64,000 nucleotides of DNA, taken from contig JAGMUV010000008.1 of the NCBI GenBank assembly GCA_020744425.1, forward strand, positions 1,798,001 through 1,862,000, written 5' to 3'. The notes under the pieces are model-generated. The model ran no database searches. It had not been told where the DNA came from and saw only the letters and a program-made list of their open reading frames with translations. This stretch comes from Dactylonectria macrodidyma. Taxonomy: Eukaryota > Ascomycota > Sordariomycetes > Hypocreales > Nectriaceae. Positions within the stretch are counted from its first letter, which is position 1; the number at the start of each line of letters is the position of its first letter. Below, piece after piece: positions 53,601 to 64,000 of the stretch. A program made the position numbers and the translations under genes.

Positions 53601-55499
53601 GGCTTTGAATACCGATCGACATGCAGATTCTGGGGCTCCATCGACCGGTGCAGAACGATACCAGGATTCCTTGACGGTTTAGGGACTGGCACCGAGATTC
53701 TACGTCGATCGCAGCTCCAGGACGATGCAACCGAAGAACCAAATTCGGCGTCACCTCACCCCTGAGCTGTGACGTGGGGGAGTCAGACCTGATTGGCCCC
53801 ATGTGAAGACATGACCTCCAGTCGACCCTAACTCTTGGCTCAGTACGTATCGTTTTGGAGATGAACCGCCCTTGTTGCTACTAGTCCATCACCGGGGGCC
53901 AAGGACACCTGCAGAGACGTCCAAGTCGACTTACCTTTTTCTAGTCCTGAGGGGCCTAGCTTGGCCAGTAGACTCGTTTGAGTGAACAAGCGAACATCAC
54001 ATCCTAATTGTGATTCGTATTGCAACTAGACTGGGGCGGTGGGCGGCAGTCCCAACCAATGCTCCGGTGTCACAGGCGAGCCGGTGGGTGCACACCATGT
54101 ATGTGGTGTGCTATATTGGTATGCAACGGAATTCAGGAACAGTTCAATCGATTAGCCAGGAATGCCTGAAGAATACTCAGGTCGAGCATGTCGTGAACTG
54201 AACTCCACAAGGTGCAACAAGCTGGATGTAAGACGGATGCCTTTGTACCCGTGCGACCATGTTGTCCTCGGGCCTGTTACGAGGACGGACCAGCCGGCGG
54301 CCGAGGGCACTGGAGAGCCAGCGATGTCCTGCACAAGCGTTGTGGATGTACAACCAAGCTTGCACAAACAAGGGTCGATATTGACGACGGTCCGCCGACA
54401 CCAGCGGCGCGGTACGTACAGCAATCACCTGTTATCCAGGGCCGGGAACACAGTCCAACTCCCCAGGCTGATGATGCTGGGGTTCCCCAAAGCTGTGATG
54501 TGGACTCCTCCCTTGTTGCTCCACTATGCTACTGTTCCTTGCAAGCCTCCGCCGCCTCGTCGCCCCCTTGTCCTTGTTGCCAGTCTCAGAGTGGGCCCCT
54601 GTAAAGTGGTGATGGGGATTGCCTCTGATGTCCTCTGGTCTGGTTGTGCAAACTGCCGTTGTGATCCGCATGCCTGCAAGCCCTGCCTTCTGGCGACCAC
54701 GATCTGGTTTGTGCTTGGCTGCAGCTTGCCAGGGCTGCTGCAAAAGCCTCCTGCCGGCACTTATCCGGTCAGACCCAGACAAACCAGGATCGTCTAGCGC
54801 CTGCTGCAGCTAGCAAAAGGAAACTCCGGTGCCCAGCTAGTTGGCTCTCGATGGCCGTCGAAGGAGGATTGCAACAGACAGGCCGAATTCCCTTTGCGTG
54901 GCTTGCGTTGGGTTCAGTAGTGGCTCCTTACAGGGTCGGAAGGTGGGTTTGAATTGGGAATTGGGAACTGTGAACAGACAGAGGCACCTGCCAAACGCAA
55001 ACGGGACGGGTCGCGTCGCTGCTCTCGCTCTTGCCGTCCTGCCGCCATACTAATATCGAGGTTGCCATGCCGCTCCTTCTTCGTTCCTGCCCGCCTGCAT
55101 GACACCTACTCACAAGTGCTTGTTTCCTTCATCATCTTGATCCTTCTCCTTCTTTTTTTCAATCTGCTATCCCCTCACCTCACGTGTGGCAATCATTTTA
55201 TCCGCTCTCCTACATCCTTTCAATTCCTCCTTCTGATCAAGATTCACGCTACACGAGGCCAAGAGCATCCCAACCTCGGTCTATGCTCACTGTCATCTCG
55301 ACCGGTGAACAATGCGACGGGCTTGAGCGTTGAGAACTTGTTGTTCCTTTCACTTCTTCTCCACAGCCCATGCGTTCGGAATTCCCAGCATCCTTTGGGA
55401 ATAATCTAGCCTACTAGTCCTCATAGCTAGGAATCGCCGACGTCTCCCTGCTGTCTCAGACACACGTTCAATACGAGCGGTCCGCGTCTCACACGCATT
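50633..55499. other. Gene-free block (4.9 kb)
   Basis: No supported gene was found between the WD40 gene and the 55.5-kb gene. The longest frame (211 codons at 54162-54797) overlaps several frames on both strands and has no domain. The stretch is of mixed composition with a T-rich tract at 51985-51998. The last 400 bases (55100-55499) are T/C-rich and look like a long promoter and leader. Confidence 0.55.
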
Positions 55500-58400
55500 A
55501 TGGCGACCGAAAAGGAATACCTCGGCAGCATTGTTGCTTTCGAGGGACATGCTGAGACCATCTCGACTCAGCTGCGTCTTCTGCCAACATCTCCACAGAT
55601 TCTTATCCTCCCAGGCATCCAAAGTTATGTTTCGAACGACGACCTCGAGGAATGTTTTGATGCACGCATCTACGTCAAAAAGACTCACGACGCCCTGGTT
55701 GCCAGAAACCAAGTTGCCCGGGGTTTTTTGCAAGCGTCCACACCCAACAGCAAGCGCCTGGTATTCATGAATGGTGGCACTCCGGGCGCACAAGCAATGT
55801 GTATCAAGGCCATCATGGAGCACGACACCCACGGCGATTACAACCTGGCTAAGGCCATCTTCAATCACTTGGTTAAGGAGGGCATCTCTGGCCTCGATAA
55901 CCCAGCTAGAAGCTGGAGAAAGAGGAACACATTCGAATATGTCGGCGACCACGATTTCAATGACGACTGCGAAGATCCCATAACAAGGGCCATGAGAGCT
56001 GCGGATGCATTGGACCGCCAAACAGCCAGCCTACAGCCCACCAACGACATGGACATGACTGGAGTCTTCCGTCCTCGAAGCAATAGTTTGCCTCTGTATG
56101 GATACGCAGACAACTTCGGTGACGCCGCTCCTTTCTTTGTTTTCGGCGCCAAAAGCCAACAAGATGACAATGAGAGCTTGACCGACGAGGCGATGGATGA
56201 AGCCTGGGCAAAGCAAAACTCCCAACGAAGTTCTCGCGCATCTCGATCGTCAATGTTTGCCATTACCCATTACGAAAAGCCCTCGGACGAGGTTTTCCCT
56301 GGCTTCACAAATCTCCTCCCACCTTCCCCTCAACTGTCCTACCCTCGATCCCCCAGCTGCATTGGTGAGGCTTATGCATCATTGGTGGCACAAGCGCCCC
56401 TCGGTCCTGAGGTCTTCACTCCAGGATCTGACATGTTCGGCATTCGTTCCACAGATAATGTCGTGTACGGCGAGGCCTCGCTACTAGATATGCGCCTTTC
56501 TGGCCGCAGAGCAACATTGACGAGAGTCAAGTCACTCGACCGAATCTGGCCTGCCGCCCCCCGGTACCGAGATCTTTGCATCCCCTCAGATACGACAGAG
56601 TTGCCGAGGGAGCATGAGAGTGAGCTAGAGCAAGAGACCCCAGCATATTCTCGCAGACATTCTTGCATGGTCATCACCAGTACCAAAGACGCTCGGCCTA
56701 GTAGGCTCAGTTACATTGAAGGGCCACGGACCATTGTTGTGAGGTCCAATAGGCCCATTGTCAAAATGGCACCTGTTCCCTTTGGAAAGAAACGATTTCC
56801 GGCACGCTCCTCATACGTTGATCGAGGTACTGATGCGCAACACATGCCTGAACATGAGGACCAATTCAAGTCTGTGCTTCCCTTCATGGAGGATCTCGTT
56901 GTGGTTTTCAAAGATGAAATACCAGATAGGCTCCTTGAGTCTGTTCTACGAGGATACAAGACCGGCCACTATCACATTGTGTCTCACTCATCAACTCCAT
57001 CCGAAGCTGACGAAACCCGCACACCCACTCCTTGTACGCCCAAGTCTCAGATCCTGAAGGATGGTGACTACATGGGTGGCTTGTTCCAAGAGCAGGGTAT
57101 GGAGGGTTTTGCCCGCAATAATGACACTGAGGAGTACGACCCATTTGCGTATGTCCAACATACTTGGCCTCAGGCGAAGTCCTCGGAAAAGCCACCGGCG
57201 CTGAAGCTGCAAGTACCACCAACACCGGCCCAAACACCTCCGCCATCCATCTCGGGAACGGACGACAGAATTCATGAGTTCAACATTACTAGTCAGCAAA
57301 CTGCAGTCACAATTCAGAATTCACTCCGATCAATTCTAAAAATTCACTTCCCACCAGAAACTCAAGGCTACCGCCAGTTCCAATTCCCCCTCTTACCTGA
57401 GCTCGAGGGGCTTTGGAGGCCAATCTTCCGCCAGGCCGAGGCAAACAGTACGCAGGAGAACAACCGCAGGATGGATCAAATATTCGCCATCGGAGCCCAG
57501 CGTGGGGTCAAAAAGAGCTACGCCTCCACCATTGGCGGGCAACTAGAAAGGCTCGGGACCAAGTCGAGCGGCCTGAGCCGCAGCGGGAGGCTAGACTTTA
57601 GGTTTGTTGTTGCATTTTCCACACTCGTCTTCATTAACTAATCATCACAAGATACCTTCTTGCCAATGCTATGCAGGCGTTCACTGCCCAGCCTCTGACG
57701 AGCCAGACACACGACAACCCCTTTGCTAACCCCTACCTGCTCGCCACTCTCATCATTCCTCATCTTGAGACGTACCTAGCCCTACATTCGGATGTCAGGT
57801 TTCTACTTCTCGACTACCCGCCGGAGCACCTGCCCACTATGCTTGCCTTGCAAAAGCTGGTCGGGGTTGACTTGATGAAAGTGGCGCAAATAGTCGATTC
57901 CAATAGCAAAGACTTGCCTTTTACGAACCTCCGGGGTACTGGTTCCATCAATAGCCCCGATCAAGGCTGCACAGGCCGATATGGAGCATCTTTATCTCCA
58001 GCCGGCCCAACTTACGATGTCACCGTCTCTAAAGCCAATTTCCTGCTCACATCCACCGCGACGGAGGCAGAAGTTGCAACGTTCATTTCAACGGTTCTCA
58101 ATATTCTCTCCGGCATCTCTCCGTTCTACTTGCCCGAAGAGTCACCAAAAAAGGTGACTCCCAAGAAGGACAAGAATCGCCCAACGCCGTTACAAGGGAC
58201 ATTTTCCGCTTTTCCCCGAATACCGTCCGGAGGTTTTAGCCCAGCCCTGTCTCCTGGTCTCACTCCGAGAATGGGTTCACCACCAATCCTATCTCGGGCA
58301 GCATCCATCGCCGAAACCGTCAAGACTTCCAGGTCGACGAGGAGTAGGAACGACAGAAGCAAGTCACGACGCAAGCCGTCAACCGTTGACTGCGAGTCGG

Positions 58401-58531
58401 TCCTCACTATTGATCTTGACGACAGTGACTGGGACCAGGAAGACCGACGGATTATGCCAGCTTTGATCAAGAGGCCGGAGGTCCGCAAGGGCAACAGCCG
58501 CAAGGCCCTCAAGTTTCTCGGGCTTGCATGA
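55500..58531 (+). CDS. Large conserved-looking fungal protein of unknown function
   Basis: Exons 55500-57601 and 57652-58531 encode 993 residues (50-bp intron, ACTAATC branch site, CACAAG acceptor; the exon junction reads LDFR/YLLANAMQ). The N-terminal 160 residues look globular (SIVAFEGHAETISTQLRLLPTSPQILILPGIQSY, then KRLVFMNGGTPGAQAMCIKAIM). A second globular block spans about 460-520 (LPFMEDLVVVFKDEIPDRLLESVL), and a third covers about 640-830, rich in NPFANPYLLATLIIPHLETYLALHSDVRFLLLDYPPEHLPTML. The parts between and the last 130 residues are Ser/Pro/Thr-rich and disordered. Proteins with this start have been labelled gastric-mucin-like in ascomycete genomes, a name that reflects Ser/Thr richness only. 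There is no signal peptide or membrane segment. No enzymatic motif was found. Confidence 0.82.
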
Positions 58532-60142
58532 GAGCCTGTCGCACTGACAACCCCTCAAAACACAATCCGGCCGTTTTCGGTCTCATGATTAATGACACTG
58601 CCTTGTCGAGGCAAAATTTCTTTGATGTACTACCAAGAGTCGGAAAACTGAATCAATACCCTACGAACTTCGGACAGGAAAACTCACAAGACGGATCAAT
58701 ATGAAAGAATAATCTTAGTGCTATTTTCCAAAGCTAATTCTTTTTGTTGCACCATGTAATTCTACCTCATCGCTTTTCCACATCTTAAAGCGATGCCCAC
58801 GCTTAACTTGGGGCGCATAAGAGGCTTTCAGATTAGCCTTGAATGGAACGTGACTTTACTGGAACCTCATCCGCCTTGACTGAATAATAATGTAATTTAT
58901 TGATTTGCTGAAGCCCAAAACATACGGAACAGTGGCACTAGAACCCATCAATGTCACTTTATCAAGGTGTTTCAAGTAGGAGTTTTGCATTTCACAACGT
59001 CGATACGGCAGAGCCCAATCGTTTCAGCTGCATGCTCGGATAATACATCGTCTCCAAGTCTGCGGTGCAACCACGTAACCAGGTTTACTGCAGTGATCCA
59101 GTATCCAATGTGAGTCATGCGTTCCCTTCCATCTCGGTCCAGTCCTGTCTCAGTCACTTAGTATGATTGCTGTCACGGGGATCGATAGATCAGTCCCTAA
59201 TCCTAGACGAAGGCATCACTATCCACAGGTAACCAGGGCACGGAATTCAGCGTAAAAATCACGTCAGATCACGCACAAAAGGGACAAGAAGCGGTTTTCA
59301 GAGGCAACGGCAAACAACACGTCACAACAGAGAGAGGGGCAAGTTGGGTCTAGAAAAGCATATCCCGCCTGTATTAAGATTGCTCCATCCTCGCGCAAAC
59401 GCAACATAAACAGAGGCAGAGACAAGACGAAGAAAGATCAAAACACGATATCGGCAATTGACAATGAACCAAATTATCCCAAGTTTCCCCCCTAGCAATA
59501 AAAAAGAACCGAATCGAATGAAGGGGGGGAACCAAAGCGAAGGGCATGACCACGGGAGGGGGGGGGCAGATGAACCAATCCAACAGCCAAGTCAGATAGA
59601 ACATCCGAGGGAAGAAAGTCATGTGCCCGAGGCAGACGAAGAGACAAAGCAGGGTAGACAACAAAATGGCCTTGGCTGGAAGGGCCGGCGCAGTGACATC
59701 TCCCCAATGTTTCAGATTTTTGCAAAAGTGAGAGACAAGAGGAAGAGAAAAGTACACTCGCGCAGCCCGCACTCCCAGTCGTTCGTGTTGAAAATTTGGC
59801 ATCATCGTATTTGTTGCAAGCCCGTCCCCAGAACCCCCGAATTCCTAACCCCGTGCTGCCATGGCCCTCCAATCTCGTCAAGTATTTCCGCGCGGCCGAT
59901 CCGAAATAAAAAAAAATATCGACTTCCAAATGCCAAAGGGGGAAAGTGCCGTGATTTGCGTTGGATGGAGAGCGAGATCAAAGTAAACATGATTTGGTCT
60001 ATGCGCAGAAGGGGGACGAAGAGTAAAGGGGGAAAAGCGAAAATCGTAATTGAACCCGTCCGATCATGTCCCTAGCATTGCCATGTTCCGGCCGTACTCC
60101 GTCATCCTGCTTCGCCTCGAAACAGTGGTCGTTCAGGTGCGT
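58532..60142. other. Convergent intergenic region, probable long ypt1 3' untranslated region
   Basis: The 1.6 kb between the two stop codons holds 3' untranslated sequence for both genes. The part 59450-60142, read on the plus strand, is purine-rich (GGGGGG, AAAAAA and GAAAG runs) and gives overlapping open frames of 205 and 145 codons on opposite strands. These have no domain and are treated as chance. The AT-rich stretch at 58560-58960 is a likely 3' end of the upstream gene. Confidence 0.5.
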
Positions 60143-61206
60143 TTAGCAGCAGCCGTTGTTGGCGGAAGAGCCGACGCCCTGGCCCTGGCCAACTTGCACG
60201 CTGGGCTTCGTGTTGTTGGCCGTCGTGGTACCCATGCGCTCCTTGATTTGGCGGGCCATGGTCAGGAAAGCCTGCTCGACGTTGCTGGCGTTCTTGGCAG
60301 ATGTCTCGAGGAAGGGGATGCCCAGGCTGTCAGCGAATTCCTAGATATCAGTTAGCCACGATGATCCGGGGTGTTTCAAGGCGTCAACATCTGAGATCGG
60401 CGGCAGCCTTGCAGGGCTAGGCACACAGTTGCATGTGCATGTGACGGACGGCACAGGCAGGAGTGCAGGCTGCCACATTGGGCACGGCTTACCTTGGCCA
60501 CAGAGTACTCGACGACCTTCTTGTCCGACATATCGCTCTTGTTGCCGACCAGCAGCTTGTTGACACCCTCGGTGGCGTATCGGTCAATCTCCTGGAGCCA
60601 TTGCTTGACGTTGTTGAAGGAATCCATGTCGGTGACGTCGTAGACAACGCAAATACCGTGAGCACCACGGTAGTAGGATGAGGTGATGGTTCGGAATCGT
60701 TCTTGACCGGCAGTATCCCACTGTAGGATACATTGTCAGTGAACCGCTCGGGGGTGAGAGATGCGCCAAGATCAAAACCTACAATCTGCAGCTTGACCGT
60801 CTTTCCATCGAGTTCTATCGTTCGGATTTTCTGAAACAAAAGTGTCAGCGATGACGTGGTTTGCTAAGGGGAGAGAAGGATGGCGGGGTTGGGGAGCGTA
60901 CGAAGTCGACACCGATGGTGGAGATGTAGGACTCAGTGTAGGTGTCATCGGCAAATCGCAGCAGCAAGCAAGACTTTCCTACACCGGAATCACCGATGAG
61001 GAGGAGCTTGAAGAGATAGTCGTATCTGAGCGAGAGGGGTTAGAGAGGCCACGCAAGATCGACAACGAGCAGTGGGTAGCAGATGAGGGAGCGGCGGGCG
61101 CGGCGAAGATGAGAGGTGAACTCTATTGCGAGGGTCAGCATGGGAGCGATATTGGGTCAGGAGGTTATCGCAAAGGAGGCGGAGTGGCGTACTACTCGGG
61201 GTTCAT
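60143..61206 (-). CDS. ypt1: Rab-type small GTPase Ypt1 (Rab1), five exons
   Basis: Minus-strand exons 61206-61196, 61025-60902, 60830-60783, 60720-60493 and 60340-60143 give 202 residues. The first coding exon has only 11 nt (MNPE begins there) and is followed by a 170-bp intron. GTPase motifs are G1 GDSGVGKS (15-22), switch I with STIGVDF, G3 [10 protein letters not shown]4 GNKSDM, G5 ETSAK, and a C-terminal NGCC geranylgeranylation site. [11 protein letters not shown] and [16 protein letters not shown] are typical of Ypt1/Rab1. The protein controls ER-to-Golgi transport and autophagy initiation through TRAPP exchange factors. Start and donor GA/GTAGTA were chosen because only they restore MNPEYDYLFK without a stop. 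Confidence 0.96.
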
Positions 61207-63105
61207 GGTGGCGGGAGCGGCGGTCGTCGCAGCGGGGAGCAGATGTGGGAGAAAAAGGAGGCGAGATGGTGGACTCGGCGAGGGCGGTTGGGATCGATGG
61301 CGATGAGGCGATGGGCGATGAGAAAAGACGAGGTCGTGGTGATGAAGATGGTGGAGGAGGTTAAGTGAGCGCAGGCGGCAAAGGCTCAAAGTACGTCAGG
61401 GTATGGAAGGGAAGACAAACGTAAACGTAGCGCAAGCCAACGCCAGCGCGGCGACCTCCTTCGCCGCCTGGGGAGTAGCAGCCTGGGCGCCTGAGCGGTG
61501 GATGGCAGGTGATGGATCACGTGATGGTCCGCGAAGACAAAGAAGGCGTGTGCTGTCAGACAAACCGGACTAGGATGAGCCCAAAAAGAGGGCTGTGCAC
61601 TCCGTGCTCGCCAGTCTCGCAAACACAGTACTGAGACCTACACGAACCTGGTAACAGTCAACTCGGTCCCGCAACAACCTGGCCCAGGAGGCTCCAGGAC
61701 AGTGCAGCACTGTGCTAATTAGTACGCCGCCTGGGACTGGCCCAGTATTTTACTTCGTACAGCCGGAATGGAGCCCGGCGGGATGGATCGTCCTGGGGTT
61801 CGCTCAGCGACTTACGTGTTGCGTTGCTGTGGCCGTTTCAATAAAAGAAGACATCGGTTCATTTCCCTTTCAAGGGGGCCAGTCAGTCAGCCTTGCTTCC
61901 CGGGGTAGAATCTGCCTTGTCAGATTTTCTTGGGGGTTTTTTTTTCTAGAACTTCTTCCCGCCCAGCGAACCCCCTCCTCCTCAGGGACCAGCGAACCAT
62001 CTTCGGGGCATCCAGAGCCCATGGCTAAGCTGCACTTCACACTGTACGGTGTGTGCTGCACCTGGGGTCAAATCACCCGTGCTATGGGCCTCTTCTGGCA
62101 CGCAAATGGAGACTCGGAGATGCATGTGACAGAGCAGCGGGCATGCTGGCTGGCCCTGACCCTTCTTGTGGGCATGAACCACCCATCTCAAACCCTCCTT
62201 CTTGGCCAGTACCTTGCATGCGACGCTGTCATGTGGCTGGAGAGATTGCACATCGTCACGACTCATCATCAATTCGAACCCAAGCCTTGTCGGCAAACAC
62301 TAGCCGAGAGCCCCCCCTAATCTGGCTGCCTGGCTTCAACCACCGTCACATAGCCAGAGCAACTGCCAGCCGTCTCTCCTGATCCCATGGTCTACACGGC
62401 GGACCACGAAGGTGAGAGAACCTGTTGGCTCCACTGCCACACCAGCATAGCACCTGTAATCATTACCATGAATTAAGGCATGCCATTGCCCGTAGCATAT
62501 GTTCATGCTGTCAAAAATAGGACGACAAGCAGTATGATGTCAACAAATCACCAATAATGAATGCCCTTTACAGATTCCCCAGTATTATTATAGCTTCTGG
62601 TGGGCTGGCTTGGCTAGGAAACCCGTTCGTCCCGTCTTATGATGGCTCCCGTCCAGCGGATCTTGAAGGAATCCACCCCGCCACATCTGCTCTGTGGCAA
62701 CAGCTCAGCTCAGCCCAGCGAAAGGCCCTCTACTGCGTGTTGACCAACCAGCTGTGAATCCAACAGCTTGTTCCAGTGGCCCCGATGTAGCGTAATAGCC
62801 ACAATCCCACCAAATCGTCACCAAAATCCAGCAGCGAGGTACTTCCCCCCATGCACTTCCACTTTCAAGGTCGACCCTTCCAGCCAACCCGGCTTTACCC
62901 ATTACCGTCACCCAGAAATGGACTGGACTCCGACATCGATCCATTACGCACTTATTACTGCCAGAAAAAGCTGCCCACTTCGCCAAACACCAACATCTAT
63001 TCCTCTTTGCCTTGGGCTTCGAGCACCGACGTCACAGATCGCTGTCTTGTTTCTCGTTTTCCCTACGGCCCATGAGGCTCTCCAGCCCGCTGCGCTGACC
63101 ACCCA
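61207..63105. other. Divergent intergenic region ypt1/63.1-kb gene
   Basis: This 1.9-kb region contains the ypt1 promoter side (GA-rich on the plus strand up to about 61350, hence CT-rich leader on the ypt1 strand) and a leader for the 63.1-kb gene. A 202-codon frame at 61712-62320 starts with GTG, not ATG, and shows no domain. Nothing else was recognised. Confidence 0.5.
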
Positions 63106-64000
63106 ATGGCCGCGCCCGTCCGCTCAGTCCTCCGCCGCCCCGGCCGTGCTCGCCCTCGCCATGCCATCGCCCTCGCCGGCCGCCGGACTCTCTCCCGCTT
63201 CAGCCCGGCAAAGGCCCAGGTCGCCTCGCCGCAGCCTACGGCCGTTCGTGATCATGCCGGCCTTGCCGAGCGCAAGCCCTTGTCTCAGACTTACTTCGAT
63301 GCGACCGGTCTGAGGTGGGTTGGTGCCGGCGCCGAGGGCCCGAGCGACCCAAATAAGGCGAAACTGGGGAGAAGTATGTAGCTCACACGAACACGCCACA
63401 AGCCATGACCGGTGGGAATGCTAATAGACTTCTCATCTACAGCTCTGAGAGTTCTTCAAGACCGACTCCCGACCCTCCTCCAATCTCCGCTCCCTCACGA
63501 CCTCCTCGCACCAAACATCTCGCTCCACCTCTTCCCTTCAACCCATCCCCATCTACCCACCGTCTCCGGCCGCGTCGCCTACAACGCCGCTCTCTGGACG
63601 TCGCCCATCGCCTGGAACCGCGTCCCCATCATTGGCAACGTTCGCCTCGAGATCCTCGCCGAGCGCATGACGTCAGAACCGTTGACCTTCCTGCCTCGCC
63701 GGCCCGGCGCCATCCCCGAGCAGCTCGTCGTCCGCTGGTGCGAGAAGCGGAAGGAGTCGACGCCCGCCAATGGCACCGTCGGCGCCATCGCCCGGTCTCT
63801 GCCCTTTGTCGGCCGCGGCGTCGATCCCAACAAGGCTTTCACGGGCCTCTTCATCTTCGACTTCGACGCCGAGGGGCGCATCCTCAGCCACACCATCGAG
63901 CAGGCCCAGGCCGGCGGCGATTGGGAGGGCGGTGTGGGCGCAAAGTTCGTCGGCTTGACGGATTGGCTGCTCGGGGGCATGAAGAACCCCAACGACACCC
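63106..64000 (+). CDS. Probable mitochondrial protein of unknown function (3' end outside window)
   Basis: Exons 63106-63373 and 63443 onwards (69-bp intron, GTATGT...CTACAG) give at least 275 residues and the frame is still open at base 64000. The first 40 residues are Arg/Ala-rich without acidic residues (MAAPVRSVLRRPGRARPRHA), a strong mitochondrial presequence pattern. The body contains LRVLQDRLPTLLQSPLPHDL, an Ile/His-rich strand region (ISLHLFPSTHPHL), GRVAYNAALWTSPIAWNRVP and a later block FTGLFIFDFDAEGRILSHTIE, followed by WLLGGM, which together resemble a SnoaL/NTF2-like alpha+beta fold (inference). Family and function were not recognised. The coding part is very GC-rich in third positions. 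Confidence 0.75.

Noticed and set aside
59458..60075. 205-codon plus-strand frame rich in Lys, Arg and Gly
   Set aside because: It lies in the purine-rich complement of the likely ypt1 3' untranslated region, has no domain and overlaps an antisense frame of 145 codons.
61712..62320. 202-codon plus-strand frame
   Set aside because: It begins with GTG, not ATG, lacks domains and sits in an intergenic region overlapped by antisense frames.
62265..62330. TTCGAACCC word resembling a reversed tRNA B box
   Set aside because: The spacing to any A-box-like word leaves no room for an anticodon arm and no acceptor stem is present.

Overview
The window is nuclear DNA of a filamentous ascomycete (Pezizomycotina, most likely a Sordariomycete). 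Short GT-AG introns of about 50-190 bp carry CTAAC/CTAAT-type branch sites close to the acceptor. The genes are compact and housekeeping in character, lie on both strands, are separated by AT-neutral intergenic DNA, and encode typical fungal proteins such as She4/Cro1, Dlt1, an Sfl1-type heat-shock-factor repressor and fungal Ypt1. The genus cannot be fixed from sequence alone. No prokaryotic operon, CRISPR array, intact transposon, rRNA or convincing tRNA was seen.

Layout. 0-3.2 kb: the 3' end of a possible 2EXR/F-box-like gene, a cluster of palindromic ACCCATGGGT motifs, then the copper chaperone atx1. 3.2-9 kb: a long gene-free block leading into a TATA-containing adh1 gene. 10-26 kb: arp3 (-), a Taspase-type threonine aspartase (+), tfb4 of TFIIH (-), the myosin co-chaperone cro1/she4 (+), the tRNA uridine methyltransferase trm2 (-) and a nine-exon gamma-glutamyltransferase (+). 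26-33 kb: alg11 (-), cox18/oxa2 (+), a Pep12-type syntaxin (-) and the nucleoporin ndc1 (+). 33-40 kb: dlt1 (+), a small lysine-tailed protein (+) and an Sfl1-type HSF-domain regulator (-) with a long pyrimidine-rich upstream region. 40.6-46.2 kb: gene-free. 46-51 kb: ctf4/sepB (-) divergent from a WD40 gene (+). 50.6-55.5 kb: gene-free. 55.5-64 kb: a 993-residue conserved-looking protein of unknown function (+), ypt1 (-) and the 5' part of a probable mitochondrial protein (+) cut by the window end.

The genes do not form a pathway cluster. They cover unrelated core functions: metal handling, fermentation, actin and myosin, transcription and repair, tRNA modification, glutathione, N-glycosylation, mitochondrial biogenesis, SNARE/Rab trafficking, nuclear pore and replication fork. 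Several pairs share bidirectional promoters (trm2/ggt, alg11/cox18, pep12/ndc1, ctf4/WD40) and several converge closely (cro1/trm2, ggt/alg11, cox18/pep12). I found no evidence for a new biological system. The most useful observations are gene-structure oddities (a 4-nt coding first exon, an in-frame stop-free intron), promoter palindromes, a degenerate palindromic repeat cluster, and three unusually long gene-free blocks.
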